64,000 nucleotides of DNA from Betaproteobacteria bacterium SCN2 (GCA_008923285.1 WBSG01000027.1:186001-250000); one strand, 5' to 3'; positions 9,904 to 19,032 are shown, counted from the stretch's first letter. Program-made: numbers and translations. The notes: generated from the sequence alone by a model not told the origin.

Positions 9904-10539
9904 ATGGACATCGCCACCCTCATCCAGGCCGCACTCACGCTCTTCGCCATCGTCGACCCGGTCGGCGTGATCCCGATCTTCCTCATGGCCACGCGCGGCT
10001 TCTCGCGCGAACAGCAGCATCGCGCCGCCTGGATCTCGGCGCTGACGGTGTGGCTGGTGCTGGTGGGTTTCACCTTCATGGGCGACCCCATGCTGAAGTT
10101 CTTCGGCATTCGCATCGAGGCCTTTTCCGTCGCCGGCGGCCTGCTGCTGCTGATGCTGGCCTTGTCCATGCTGCAGGCGCACGTGAGCCCTCTGAAGCAG
10201 ACGCCGGACGAGGCCATGGAGGCCGAGGAAAAGGAGGCCGTCGGCGCTGTACCCTTGGGCGTGCCGCTGCTGGCCGGGCCTGGCGCCATCACCCATGTCA
10301 TCGTCGCCTCCGGTCAGGCACCGGGCGACATCGTGCACCAGGCTGCGCTGCTGATCCCGGTGTCGCTGGTGGCGCTGTCGGTGTGGATCGCCTTCCGCGC
10401 CGCGCCGGCCATCGCCAGACGCCTGGGCAAGACCGGCATCCACGTCGTCACCCGCTTGATGGGCCTCATCATCGCCGCCATATCCATCGAGATGATCGCA
10501 CGCGGCCTCGCCGGCCTGTTTCCCGGACTTGTCGGATAG
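9904..10539 (+). CDS. MarC family integral membrane protein
   Basis: A 211-residue protein with six predicted TM helices typical of the MarC/UPF0056 family: TLFAIVDPVGVIPIFL near the N-terminus, GVPLLAGPGAIT in the middle and TRLMGLIIAAISIEMIARGL at the end. The function of this family remains undefined; an older link to multiple antibiotic resistance in E. coli was not upheld. It is divergent from modE with 72 bp between starts. The OxyR-type element for the downstream rubrerythrin begins at its stop codon. Confidence 0.88.
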   Translation: MDIATLIQAALTLFAIVDPVGVIPIFLMATRGFSREQQHRAAWISALTVWLVLVGFTFMGDPMLKFFGIRIEAFSVAGGLLLLMLALSMLQAHVSPLKQTPDEAMEAEEKEAVGAVPLGVPLLAGPGAITHVIVASGQAPGDIVHQAALLIPVSLVALSVWIAFRAAPAIARRLGKTGIHVVTRLMGLIIAAISIEMIARGLAGLFPGLVG

Positions 10540-10583
10540 TTAGTCAATATCTATCGTGCAGTTTATTACAATCAATTAGACCT
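10539..10583 (-). promoter_or_regulatory. OxyR-type element upstream of rubrerythrin
   Basis: Read on the minus strand, this 45-bp segment aligns without gaps to the katG-oxyR operator (5898-5942) at 30 of 45 positions by eye. It includes AGGTCTAAT at one end and CGATAGnTnTTGACTAAC at the other. Its orientation relative to the rubrerythrin gene equals that relative to katG. It lies 95 bp before the rubrerythrin ATG. Confidence 0.6.
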
Positions 10584-10677
10584 ATCGTTATCCCGCCCGT
10601 AAAGTTGCATCCGTGGACAGCGCATCGCTGACCAGAAGAATGAAACCGCAATCCAACTTTGCTCAAGGAGAAACGAC

Positions 10678-11154
10678 ATGGCCGTTGACATCAAATCCCC
10701 CACCATCCAGAACCTGGAAGCTGCCTTCGCCGGCGAGTGCATGGCCCATGCCAAGTACCGCTACTTCGCCAGAATCTGCCGTGCCGCCGGCGACGAGGAA
10801 ACCGCGAAGGTGTTCGAGGCCACCGCCGATCAGGAAATCCTGCACGCCTTCGGCCACGCCGAACTGCTTTTCGCGCAGGAAACCATGACCCCGGCCAAGT
10901 GCCTGCAGTACGCCATCGAGGGCGAAACCCACGAGTACGTGGAGATGTACCCCAAGTTCCGCCACGAGGCGATGGAAGAAGGCCATCACGCCGCGGTAAA
11001 GGAAATCGACGAGCAGATCGCCGAGTCCAAGGAGCACGCGGAAATGTTCCAGGGCGTGCTGGACAAGGCGGCCAAGCGCTTCGCCGCGCTGGCCAAGGTG
11101 GAAGAGAAGCACGCCAGCCACTACCAGGCGCAAAAAGACAAGATCGCAGCTTGA
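10678..11154 (+). CDS. rubrerythrin, diiron domain only
   Basis: A 158-residue ferritin-like protein that reduces hydrogen peroxide at a non-heme diiron centre using electrons from rubredoxin. Iron-ligand motifs are visible: EAAFAGECMAHAKY (first helix), ADQEILHAFGHAE (second), and EGETHEYVEM plus EEKHASHY (later helices). The C-terminal rubredoxin domain of classical rubrerythrin is absent, and a separate rubredoxin gene follows 107 bp downstream. SD CAAGGAGAAACGAC precedes the ATG. Upstream lies an OxyR-type site shared with katG. Role: peroxide scavenging, especially under low oxygen. Confidence 0.93.
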   Translation: MAVDIKSPTIQNLEAAFAGECMAHAKYRYFARICRAAGDEETAKVFEATADQEILHAFGHAELLFAQETMTPAKCLQYAIEGETHEYVEMYPKFRHEAMEEGHHAAVKEIDEQIAESKEHAEMFQGVLDKAAKRFAALAKVEEKHASHYQAQKDKIAA

Positions 11155-11160
11155 AGCTTG

Positions 11161-11233
11161 TTAACAGGGAGGCGCGGGAGGTTAAGGGAGTAAACCCTAG
11201 TGTTCTCCCTGCCCCCTCTCCTCTCTTAACCTC
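11161..11233. repeat. GGGAGG-type palindromic intergenic repeat, copy 1
   Basis: A purine-rich arm (TTAACAGGGAGG... GAGGTTAAGGGAG 11178-11190) faces a pyrimidine-rich arm ending CTCTCTTAACCTC (11221-11233), complementary at 12 of 13 bases. A related element occurs at 34343-34419. It would fold into a long hairpin in the rubrerythrin-rubredoxin transcript. Confidence 0.65.
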
Positions 11234-11261
11234 TTTGTGAATATTTTTGAAAGGAAACATC

Positions 11262-11435
11262 ATGAAAGTTTGGCAATGCATCGTGTGCGGATACATTTAT
11301 GACGAAGCCAAGGGCGATCCCGAGCACGGCATCATCGCCGGCACCCGCTGGGAAGACGTGCCGGCAGGCTGGGAATGCCCGGACTGCGGCGTGTCCAAGG
11401 CCGATTTCGAAATGGTCGAAGTCGAAGCCGCCTAA
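11262..11435 (+). CDS. rubredoxin
   Basis: A 57-residue one-electron carrier with a single Fe(SCys)4 centre. Both CxxC loops are present: [10 protein letters not shown] near residue 6 and [12 protein letters not shown] near residue 39, with the conserved GTRWEDVP between them. An SD (AAAGGAAACATC) precedes the ATG. Located between rubrerythrin and its reductase, it very probably shuttles electrons from the NAD(P)H-dependent reductase to rubrerythrin. Confidence 0.96.
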   Translation: MKVWQCIVCGYIYDEAKGDPEHGIIAGTRWEDVPAGWECPDCGVSKADFEMVEVEAA

Positions 11436-11442
11436 GGCATCA

Positions 11443-11509
11443 ACACAGAGGGAACAGAGGCAGCAGAGGATGCTTCTGTTCCCCTCTGTTTCCTCTGCCG
11501 CCTCTGTGT
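11443..11509. repeat. triple-CAGAGG palindromic repeat, copy 1
   Basis: Three CAGAGG units at exact 9-bp period (11446, 11455, 11464) face three CCTCTG units at 9-bp period (11483, 11492, 11501), flanked by ACA and TGT, with a 13-nt centre. The same architecture recurs at 34768-34849. It lies in the rubredoxin-reductase gap. Confidence 0.85.
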
Positions 11510-11532
11510 AAACAAGACATACAAGGAAACCC

Positions 11533-12675
11533 ATGGATCCCATCGTCATCATCGGTTCAGGTCTCGCCGGCTACAGCGTGCTGCGCGAATTCAGGAAACG
11601 CGACCAGGACACGCCGGTCACGCTGATCTGTGCGGACGACGGCCATTTCTATTCCAAGCCCAATCTGTCCAACGCGCTGGCTGCCGGCAAGTCGGCCGAA
11701 CAGTTGGTGAGCACGCCGCGCGCGAAGATGGCGAGCGATCTCAAGGCCGAAATCGTCGCCCATGCCCGCGTCACCGCCATTGATGTCGCCGGCCGGAGAG
11801 TGCGCTGGGCCGGGGGCGAGACCGGCTATTCGAAGCTGATCCTGGCGCTGGGTGCCGACCCGATCCCGCACAGCCTCGCCGAGCCCGGTTCGGGCAAGGT
11901 GTTCGCGGTGAACGATTTGCAGGACTATGCGGCGTTTCGCGCCGCGCTCAGGCCCGAAAGCCGCGTGGCGATCCTCGGCGGCGGCCTCATCGGTTCGGAA
12001 TTCGCCAACGACCTCGCTGCCGCGGGCTACGCGGTCGAAGTGGTGCACCTCGGCCCCTGGCCGCTGGAGCGGCTCATCCCCCAAGAGGTCGGGCGCGCGC
12101 TCGCCGACGCCCTGGCTGAAAAAGGCGTCACCTGGCATTTCGGCCATACCGCGAAGGCCATCGAAACCGCCGGCGAAGGAATCGCCCTCACCCTCGACGA
12201 CGGCAGCCGGGTCGAGGCCGACATCGTGCTGTCCGCCATCGGCCTGCGCTCGCGCACGCAGCTGGCCGCCAGCGCCGGCCTCCAGGTCAACCGCGGCATC
12301 GTCGTCGACAAGACCCTGCAGACCTCGGCAGCGGATGTGTACGCCGTGGGCGACTGCGCCGAAGTCGACGGCCAGGTGCTGCCCTATGTCATGCCGCTGA
12401 TGCAGCAGGCGCGCGCCCTTGCCGCCACCCTCGCGGGCGAGCGGACCGAACTGCGCTACCCGGCAATGCCAGTGGTGGTGAAGACCCCGGCCCTGCCGCT
12501 GGCGGTGTTGCCACCGGCACCCGGCACGGAGGGCAACTGGCGCGTGGACTGCAGCGATGCAGGCATCTGCGCGCTGTACCTCGATGCCGGGACGGTCCTG
12601 CAGGGTTTCGTTCTCGCCGGCAAGCAGGCCGCGCAGCGCAGCCAGTACGCCGCGAAGCTGGGGCAGCCGGTCTGA
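11533..12675 (+). CDS. rubredoxin-NAD(+) reductase (FAD-dependent)
   Basis: A 380-residue flavoprotein of the AlkT/RubB type. The N-terminal FAD Rossmann motif is IIGSGLAGYS, the NAD(P)H Rossmann motif is ILGGGLIGSE (about residue 146), and the second FAD motif is DVYAVGDCAEV (about residue 278). It transfers electrons from NADH to rubredoxin. With the neighbouring rubredoxin and rubrerythrin it forms a complete NADH-to-H2O2 reduction chain. SD AAGGAAACCC precedes the ATG. The separating palindromic repeat may affect relative expression. Confidence 0.93.
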   Translation: MDPIVIIGSGLAGYSVLREFRKRDQDTPVTLICADDGHFYSKPNLSNALAAGKSAEQLVSTPRAKMASDLKAEIVAHARVTAIDVAGRRVRWAGGETGYSKLILALGADPIPHSLAEPGSGKVFAVNDLQDYAAFRAALRPESRVAILGGGLIGSEFANDLAAAGYAVEVVHLGPWPLERLIPQEVGRALADALAEKGVTWHFGHTAKAIETAGEGIALTLDDGSRVEADIVLSAIGLRSRTQLAASAGLQVNRGIVVDKTLQTSAADVYAVGDCAEVDGQVLPYVMPLMQQARALAATLAGERTELRYPAMPVVVKTPALPLAVLPPAPGTEGNWRVDCSDAGICALYLDAGTVLQGFVLAGKQAAQRSQYAAKLGQPV

Positions 12676-12757
12676 TCGATTCACCCGCAAGGGACTCGGG
12701 CGGAACTTCCACAATACTGGCGGAGTCGGCTGGAGAGTCGTTTAGAATCGTTCCATC

Positions 12758-14149
12758 TTGAAACCCGCCCTGAACACTCTTCTCTTGTATGCGCTGCTTT
12801 GGCCCGTCGCGGGCCACGCGGCTTCCATCGAGCTGCCGAGGCAGGGCGAGTTCTGGCTCAAGCTCGACGCCCTGCCCCTGTCCGCGAGCGCGCCGCAGAC
12901 GAATGCGCTGCGCTTCGACAGCCTCGCCGCACTCACCGAGCATGCGCTGCGTGAACGCCCCGAATCGCGCGCGGCCTGGCTCGCCATCCAGGCCGAAGCC
13001 GCGCGCCTCGGCGCCGCGCAAGCCAGCTACTGGCCGACGCTCAGCGCTCAGTTCAACTTCACCCAGAACAAGGGGCTGTCGAGCTCGGGTTCGTCGGCGC
13101 CGGTGCTGCACCGCTACGGCCCCAGCCTGAGCCTCGCCTATGTGATTTACGACTTCGGCGCGCGCGCAGCCGACGTCGACGCCCGGCGCTACCAGCTCAT
13201 TGCCAGCCTGCTCGACAGCAACCGCATCCTGCAGGACACCATCGCCGGGGTCGAGGCGGCCTATTTCTCGCTGCTGGCGGCGCGTGCGCTGGCAGACGCC
13301 CAGGTGCAGCAGGAAGCCGCGTTGCGGGCGAGCCTCGATGCGGTCGAGATGCGCCTGCGCGGCGGCCTGGCTTCGCGCGCCGACCAGCTGCGCGCGCGCG
13401 CGGCGCTGGCTGAAGCCACGCTCGCGCGCCAGACCGCCGAGCGCGACCACGCCAAGGCCGAGGCACAACTGAAGCAGGCGGCGGGCATCGCGCAGACGCA
13501 GGCACTGCAGCTCGGCTGGGAGCTGGCGCCGCCGGCAGCGCTCGACGCTTCCCTCCTGCTCGCCGACCTGCTGGCCGAAGCCGAGCGCCAGCGCCCCGAC
13601 CTGCAGTCCCTGCAGGCCGCCGCCGCGCGCGCGCGCGCCGAAGCGGAACGCGCGCGCGCGGCGCGCTGGCCGAGCCTGTCGCTGGCGGCCAGTACCGGCC
13701 GCACCTTTTTCATCGAGGAAGACCGGCAGGCTTCGAACACCTACAACATCGGCGTGAACGTTTCGATCCCCCTGTTCGATGGCGGCCGCCTCGCCGCCGA
13801 GGCGCGCGCCGCCGAGCGTGACGCCGAGCGCCTGCAGGAAGAAGCCACCGCCCAGCGCGGCATGGTGGCGCTGGAGGTGACGCAGGCCTGGCACGACATG
13901 CAGCACGCCCAGGCGCAGCGCGAAGGCGTGGCGCTGCAGTTCGAGGCCGCCGACGAATCGGCCAGGGCCGCCGAAGCGCGCTACGCTGCCGGCGCCGGCA
14001 GCCTGCTCGAACTCCTGACGGCACAGGCCGATCTGGCGCGTGCGCGCCAGGTGCGGGCGCAGGCCGACAGCGACTGGCACCTGGCGTTTTCCCGCCTCGG
14101 CCACGCGCTCGGCCGGCTGCCGCTGACGACTTCACAAGGAAAACCATGA
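12758..14149 (+). CDS. TolC family outer membrane efflux protein (RND system 1)
   Basis: A 463-residue outer-membrane channel protein. The start is TTG at 12758, giving the signal peptide MKPALNTLLLYALLWPVAGHAA; no clear SD is visible, so a slightly downstream TTG is possible. The protein has the TolC duplication: long Ala/Arg/Glu-rich coiled-coil helices with two OEP repeats (ALRERPESRAAWLAIQAEA and RPDLQSLQAAAARARAEA), each followed by a short beta segment. The stop overlaps the next gene by ATGA. It forms the exit duct for the periplasmic adaptor and RND pump encoded downstream. Confidence 0.9.
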   Translation: MKPALNTLLLYALLWPVAGHAASIELPRQGEFWLKLDALPLSASAPQTNALRFDSLAALTEHALRERPESRAAWLAIQAEAARLGAAQASYWPTLSAQFNFTQNKGLSSSGSSAPVLHRYGPSLSLAYVIYDFGARAADVDARRYQLIASLLDSNRILQDTIAGVEAAYFSLLAARALADAQVQQEAALRASLDAVEMRLRGGLASRADQLRARAALAEATLARQTAERDHAKAEAQLKQAAGIAQTQALQLGWELAPPAALDASLLLADLLAEAERQRPDLQSLQAAAARARAEAERARAARWPSLSLAASTGRTFFIEEDRQASNTYNIGVNVSIPLFDGGRLAAEARAAERDAERLQEEATAQRGMVALEVTQAWHDMQHAQAQREGVALQFEAADESARAAEARYAAGAGSLLELLTAQADLARARQVRAQADSDWHLAFSRLGHALGRLPLTTSQGKP

Positions 14150-15306
14150 AGACACGCATCCTGCTCGCAATCGTCGTGCTGGCGCTCGCCGCCGGCGTGG
14201 TGTACCGCACCCAGTTCGGCCAGGAAGAAGGCAAGTCCGGCGGCGGCAGTGCACTCGAAGTGAAAACCGTCGCCGTCGAACTGCGCGATTTCCCGCGCGT
14301 GGTCGAATTGCCCGGCACCCTGGAAGCTGCGCAGCAGGTGGACATCCTCGCCCAGGTCAGCGGCACGCTGGCGAAGCAGCACGTGCAGGAAGGCGATGCG
14401 GTCAAGGCCGGCCAGGCGCTGTTCACCCTCGATGCGCGCCCCGCGCAGGCGCGCATCGCGCAAAGCCAGGCCACCCTTGCCGGCGCCCGCGCCGAAACCG
14501 CGGAAGCGGAAAAAAAGCTCGAGCGCCTCAAGCCGCTGATGGACTCGGGCTACATCAGCCGCCAGGAATACGACGATGCGCTGGTGGCGTACGAATCGGC
14601 GCGCGCGCGCGCCGGCACCGCAGGCGCGGAACTGGAGGCGGCACGCCTCGACGTGCAGTATGCGCTCATCCGCGCGCCGATCAGCGGGCGCGTCGGCCGC
14701 ATCACGATACGTCCGGGCGTGCTGGTGCAGGCCGGCGGACCGGCCCTCACCACCATCCTCGCGCAAGCCACGCTCGACGTGCGCGCCTGGCTGTCCGAAG
14801 CCGACTGGGCCGCGGTCAATGCGGCGCGCGCAGCCGGCAGGGTAATGGCCGAGATCTACCCCGACAGCCTCGCGCATGCCGACCGCAGCACGCCGCTGGG
14901 GCAGGGGGAACTGGTGTTCGTCGACACGCGCATCGATGCAGCCACCGGCGCGGTGCCGATCAAGGTGCGCGTCAACGGCCAGCCTTCCGGCCTGCTCTCC
15001 GGGCAGGGCGTGCGCCTGCGCCTCATGCTCGGCGCCGAGGCCGCAAGCAAGGTGCTGCCGGAGGCGGCGCTGCAGCACGGCCAGACCGGCACCTACGTCT
15101 ACGTCGTGCGCGACGGCATTGCCGACGTGCAGCCGGTCACGGTGAAGCACAGCCTCGACGGACAGCTCGCGGTCGAGGGCGAGCTGCAGGCCGGCGAGCG
15201 CGTCCTGGTCGAGGTGCCCAAGCGCCTGCGTGCCGGCGGCAAGGTCCGGATCGAGGGCGAGGCGCCCGCCGGGCAAAAGGCCCCGGGCAAGACCGCCCAG
15301 CCATGA
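14146..15306 (+). CDS. RND efflux periplasmic adaptor (MFP), system 1
   Basis: A 386-residue membrane-fusion protein with an N-terminal TM anchor (ILLAIVVLALAAGVVY). The lipoyl half-motifs (VELPGTLEAAQQVDILAQVSG and IRAPISGRVGRITIRPG) flank an alpha-hairpin of about 70 residues. Beta-barrel and membrane-proximal domains follow (VFVDTRIDAATGAVPIKVRV). The MdtA-like layout and no lipobox distinguish it from the adaptor of system 2. It is translationally coupled to the outer membrane protein gene and followed after 20 bp by the pump gene. Confidence 0.92.
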   Translation: MKTRILLAIVVLALAAGVVYRTQFGQEEGKSGGGSALEVKTVAVELRDFPRVVELPGTLEAAQQVDILAQVSGTLAKQHVQEGDAVKAGQALFTLDARPAQARIAQSQATLAGARAETAEAEKKLERLKPLMDSGYISRQEYDDALVAYESARARAGTAGAELEAARLDVQYALIRAPISGRVGRITIRPGVLVQAGGPALTTILAQATLDVRAWLSEADWAAVNAARAAGRVMAEIYPDSLAHADRSTPLGQGELVFVDTRIDAATGAVPIKVRVNGQPSGLLSGQGVRLRLMLGAEAASKVLPEAALQHGQTGTYVYVVRDGIADVQPVTVKHSLDGQLAVEGELQAGERVLVEVPKRLRAGGKVRIEGEAPAGQKAPGKTAQP

Positions 15307-15326
15307 GCCAGTAAAGAGCCAGTCGC

Positions 15327-18300
15327 ATGAACCTTTCCCGCCCCTTCATCGAACGCCCGGTCGCCACCCTGATGCTGGCGCTGGCGATGGCGCTGTTCGG
15401 CATGCTGGCCTACCGGGAACTGCCGGTGAACGACCTGCCGCAGGTCGATTTCCCGACCCTGCGCATCACCGCCTCGCTGCCCGGCGCCAACCCCGAGACC
15501 ATGGCCAACACCGTGGCCATGCCGCTGGAAAGACAACTGGCGACCGTGCCCGGCATCGAGTCGATGAGTTCGGTGTCCAACCAGGGCAGCACCTCCATCA
15601 CCCTGCAGTTCGAACTCTCGCGCGACATCGACGCCGCCGCGCAGGACGTGCAGACCGCGGTCGCCCAGGCCCAGCGCAACCTGCCGGCCGGCATCGACCC
15701 GCCGCAGCTGAGAAAGATCAACCCGGCGGATTCGCCCATCCTGTTTCTTGCGCTGTCGTCCGACCGCCTGCCGCTGACTCAGCTCGACCACATCGCCGAC
15801 TCGCGCGTGGCGCAGCGCATGTCCGGCATGAGCGGCGTCGCCCAGGTGCTGGTCTACGGCTCGCAGAAATACGCGCTGCGCATCTACCTCGATCCGGCCA
15901 AGCTCATGCAACGCGGGATCAGCTTCGCCGAGGTGGTCGAGGCGGTGCAGGCCGCCAACGCCAACCTGCCCTCGGGCACGCTCGACGGCGCCAGCCGCAG
16001 CTACTCGGTGAAGGCGCCGGTGGCGCTCGCCAACGCCGAGGATTTCGGCAACATCATCGTTGCCTACCAGGACGGCGCCGCGCTCAGGCTGAAGGACCTC
16101 GGCCGCACCGTGGACAGCGTCGAGAACGACAAGGTGCGCACCTGGTACAACGGCAAGCGCGGCATCGTGCTGGCGGTGCAGCGTCAGCCCGGCGCCAATA
16201 CCGTCGAGGTCGTCGACCGCATCAAGGCGCTGCTGCCGCAGATCGAGGCCGACCTGCCGGACGGGGTGAAGCTGGAAACCTTCATCGACCGCTCGATCTT
16301 CGTCAAGGACTCGCTGCACGAGGTCAACTTCACCCTGCTGCTGGCGCTGGCGCTGGTGATCCTGGTGATCTTCGCCTTCCTGCACAACCTGCGCGCCACC
16401 CTCATCGCCGCGCTGGTATTGCCGAGTTCGCTGCTCGGCACCTTCGCCTTCATGTATCTCGCCGGCTACAGCCTCAACAATTTATCGCTCATGGCCATCA
16501 TCCTCGCCATCGGCTTCGTCGTCGACGACGCGGTGGTGGTGATGGAGAACATCGCGCGCCACCTGGAAATGGGCAAGCCGCGCTACCAGGCCGCCATCGA
16601 CGGCGTGCAGGAAATCGGCTTCACCGTGGTGTCGATGACGATCTCGCTCGCCGCCGTGTTCCTGCCCATCCTGTTCATGGGCGACATGATCGGCCGCCTG
16701 TTCCAGGAATTCGCCGTCAGCATCGGCGTCGCCGTGCTGCTCTCCGGCGTGGTGGCGCTGACCCTGACGCCCATGCTGTGCGCGCGCTGGCTGTCGCCCG
16801 AAACCATGAACAATCCGTTGTCGCGCGGCTTCGAGCGCGGCTTCCATGCCTTCCGCGATTTCTACGGCGACACCCTGCGCGCCAGCATGCGCCACCGCGG
16901 CGCCATGCTTCTGCTGTCGGTGGCGGTGCTGGGCGCCATGGTATGGCTGGCCGGCCAGGTCAAGCAGGGCTTCATCCCGCGCGTCGACTCCGGCCGCATC
17001 TTCGCCAGCATCCAGTACCCCGAAGGCATCCCCTTCGAGGAGCTTTCCCGCCGCCAGCAGCTGATCGCCGACATCGTGGCCAGGCACCCCGCGGTCGACG
17101 GACTGATGTCTTCGGCCGGACAGGGCGGCGGCGGCAGGACCGGCAGCAACATCGGCCGCCTGGTGATCCGCCTCGCCCCGCGCGACACGCGTATCGGCGC
17201 CGATGCGGTGATCGAGGAACTGCGCGAGGCCACGCGCAAGGTCGGCGGCGTCAGCATCACCTTCCAGAACCCGGCCTCCATCAACGTCGGCTCGCTCATC
17301 TCCAGCAGCGACTATCAGCTGACCCTGAAATCGACCGACTTCGACGCGCTCAAGACCGCCGCCGTCGAAGCGGAAAAGCGCCTCGACCGGATGCCCGAAC
17401 TCACCGACGTGAACAGCGATCTGGAACTGCGCAACCCGGAATTGCGCGTAGTGCTCGACCCCATCCAGTCGGCGCGTCTCGGCATCGACTCGCAACAGGT
17501 CCAGCAGGTGCTGTACGACGCGCTCGGCGACCGCCGCATCAGCGAGATCTATGGCGTCGACGACCAATATACGGTGAACATGAAAATACTGCCCGAGGCG
17601 CAACTGGACCCGGCCATCCTCGGCCAGCTGCCGCTGCGCACGGCTTCGGGCGAACTGACGCGGCTCGACGCCGTGGCCAGGATCGAGTCCGGCGTCGGCC
17701 CGATCGCGGTCAACCGCTACGGCCAGCAGCTCGCCGTCACGTTGTCCTTCGGCCTGGCGCCCGGCATCTCGCTCGATGCCGGGCTCAACGCCGCGCTCGC
17801 CGCCGCCAACGAAGTGCTGCCCGCCGAGGTCAGCGCGGAACTCACCGGCGCGGCGCAGAAATTCCAGGAATCCACTGTCACCCTGCCATTGCTGCTGTTG
17901 TTCACCATCGTCGTCATCTACATGGTGCTGGCGGTGCTGTACGAGCACCTCGGCCATCCGCTCACCATCCTCACCGCGCTGCCGCTGGCGGGCTTCGGCG
18001 CGCTGCTGGTGCTGCTGCTGATGAACGAGGAACTCAACATCTTCAGCTTCGTCGGCCTCATCCTGCTGGTCGGCCTGGTGAAGAAGAACGGCATCATGAT
18101 GATCGACTTCGCCCTCACCCGGCAGCGCGCCGGCATGAGCGCCGAGGACGCCATCGTCGAGGCCAGCCTCACGCGCCTGCGCCCGATCATGATGACCACC
18201 TTCGCCGCCATCTTCGCCACCCTGCCGATCGCCATCGGCTTCGGCGCCGGCGGCGAGGCGCGCCGGCCGCTGGGCATCGCCGTGGTCGGCGGTCTGGTGT

Positions 18301-18398
18301 TCTCGCAGTTCCTCACGCTCTACATCACGCCGACTTTCTACGTCAGCATGGCGCGCCTGGAGGACTGGATCAGGCGGAAGCGGGCATCCGCCGGGTAA
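15327..18398 (+). CDS. RND efflux pump, MdtB/MdtC-like (HAE1 family), system 1
   Basis: A 1023-residue inner-membrane proton/drug antiporter. The TM4 acidic pair essential for proton relay is in GFVVDDAVVVMENIARH, and the TM10 lysine is in LVGLVKKNGIMMIDFA. N-terminal FIERPVATLMLALAMALFG and the porter domains with GSQKYALRIYLDP are typical. The sequence reads closer to MdtB/MdtC than to AcrB. No local regulator is visible; the transcript is TolC-MFP-RND. Substrate range cannot be deduced. Confidence 0.93.
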   Translation: MNLSRPFIERPVATLMLALAMALFGMLAYRELPVNDLPQVDFPTLRITASLPGANPETMANTVAMPLERQLATVPGIESMSSVSNQGSTSITLQFELSRDIDAAAQDVQTAVAQAQRNLPAGIDPPQLRKINPADSPILFLALSSDRLPLTQLDHIADSRVAQRMSGMSGVAQVLVYGSQKYALRIYLDPAKLMQRGISFAEVVEAVQAANANLPSGTLDGASRSYSVKAPVALANAEDFGNIIVAYQDGAALRLKDLGRTVDSVENDKVRTWYNGKRGIVLAVQRQPGANTVEVVDRIKALLPQIEADLPDGVKLETFIDRSIFVKDSLHEVNFTLLLALALVILVIFAFLHNLRATLIAALVLPSSLLGTFAFMYLAGYSLNNLSLMAIILAIGFVVDDAVVVMENIARHLEMGKPRYQAAIDGVQEIGFTVVSMTISLAAVFLPILFMGDMIGRLFQEFAVSIGVAVLLSGVVALTLTPMLCARWLSPETMNNPLSRGFERGFHAFRDFYGDTLRASMRHRGAMLLLSVAVLGAMVWLAGQVKQGFIPRVDSGRIFASIQYPEGIPFEELSRRQQLIADIVARHPAVDGLMSSAGQGGGGRTGSNIGRLVIRLAPRDTRIGADAVIEELREATRKVGGVSITFQNPASINVGSLISSSDYQLTLKSTDFDALKTAAVEAEKRLDRMPELTDVNSDLELRNPELRVVLDPIQSARLGIDSQQVQQVLYDALGDRRISEIYGVDDQYTVNMKILPEAQLDPAILGQLPLRTASGELTRLDAVARIESGVGPIAVNRYGQQLAVTLSFGLAPGISLDAGLNAALAAANEVLPAEVSAELTGAAQKFQESTVTLPLLLLFTIVVIYMVLAVLYEHLGHPLTILTALPLAGFGALLVLLLMNEELNIFSFVGLILLVGLVKKNGIMMIDFALTRQRAGMSAEDAIVEASLTRLRPIMMTTFAAIFATLPIAIGFGAGGEARRPLGIAVVGGLVFSQFLTLYITPTFYVSMARLEDWIRRKRASAG

Positions 18399-18411
18399 GG
18401 CGCGCAAGCAG

Positions 18412-19026
18412 ATGGATCGAACCCTGCAGGAAATCTACGACGGCTTCGCCGACACCTATGAAGCCAATCGCGGCCTGTTCGACATGCGCCCGGTATTCGA
18501 CGACTTCTGGGCCAGGCTGGGCAAGCCGGCGGGCGATGCGCTCGATCTCGGCTGCGGCGCCGGCGAGCCGTTCGCGAAGCAGTTCATCGAGCGCGGCTGG
18601 CGCGTCACCGGCGTCGACTTCTCGCAGCGCATGCTGCAGCTGGCCGAGCGCTACGTGCCGGAAATGCAGCGCGTCCACGGCGACATGGACAAGGTGGATT
18701 TCCCGCCTGCCAGCTTCGATGCCGTCACCGCCGTCTACAGCCTGTTCCACCTGCCGCGCGAGCGCCATCCCGCGCTGTTCGCCAGCATCCGCCGCTGGCT
18801 GCGCCCGGGCGGAAAACTGCTGTTCACCTACGCCAGCCGCCATTACACCGGCAAGGACGAGTTCGACGGTCATATCGAGTTCATGGGCAGGCGGCTTTTC
18901 TACAGCCACGACACGCCCGTGCGCCTGCGCGAAATCCTGGCGCAGGCAGGTTTCAAGATTGAGGACGAGGCCCTGCGCGAGATCGGCGGCGAGACCTTCC
19001 TGTGGCTGACGGCGACGGCGGCCTAG
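18412..19026 (+). CDS. class I SAM-dependent methyltransferase
   Basis: A 204-residue cytoplasmic Rossmann-fold methyltransferase. Motif I is ALDLGCGAGEPFAKQF, motif II VTGVDFSQRMLQLAE, and the acidic loop VHGDMDKVDFP; post-motif I FDAVTAVYSLFHLP completes the fold. The closest general type is Methyltransf_11/25; substrate unknown. It starts 13 bp after the RND pump and may be co-transcribed with it, though a functional link is not evident. Confidence 0.88.
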   Translation: MDRTLQEIYDGFADTYEANRGLFDMRPVFDDFWARLGKPAGDALDLGCGAGEPFAKQFIERGWRVTGVDFSQRMLQLAERYVPEMQRVHGDMDKVDFPPASFDAVTAVYSLFHLPRERHPALFASIRRWLRPGGKLLFTYASRHYTGKDEFDGHIEFMGRRLFYSHDTPVRLREILAQAGFKIEDEALREIGGETFLWLTATAA

Positions 19027-19032
19027 CCTGGG

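Noticed and set aside
11443-11509. CAGAGG repeats as a small CRISPR array
   Set aside because: Units are 6 bp at 9-bp period and arranged as an inverted pair; no spacer-repeat structure and no cas genes.
15230-19009. Very long open frame (about 1259 codons) overlapping the RND pump in another plus frame
   Set aside because: Composition is Arg/Ala/Pro/His-rich low-quality shadow of the GC-rich pump gene in the true frame, with no domain signatures.
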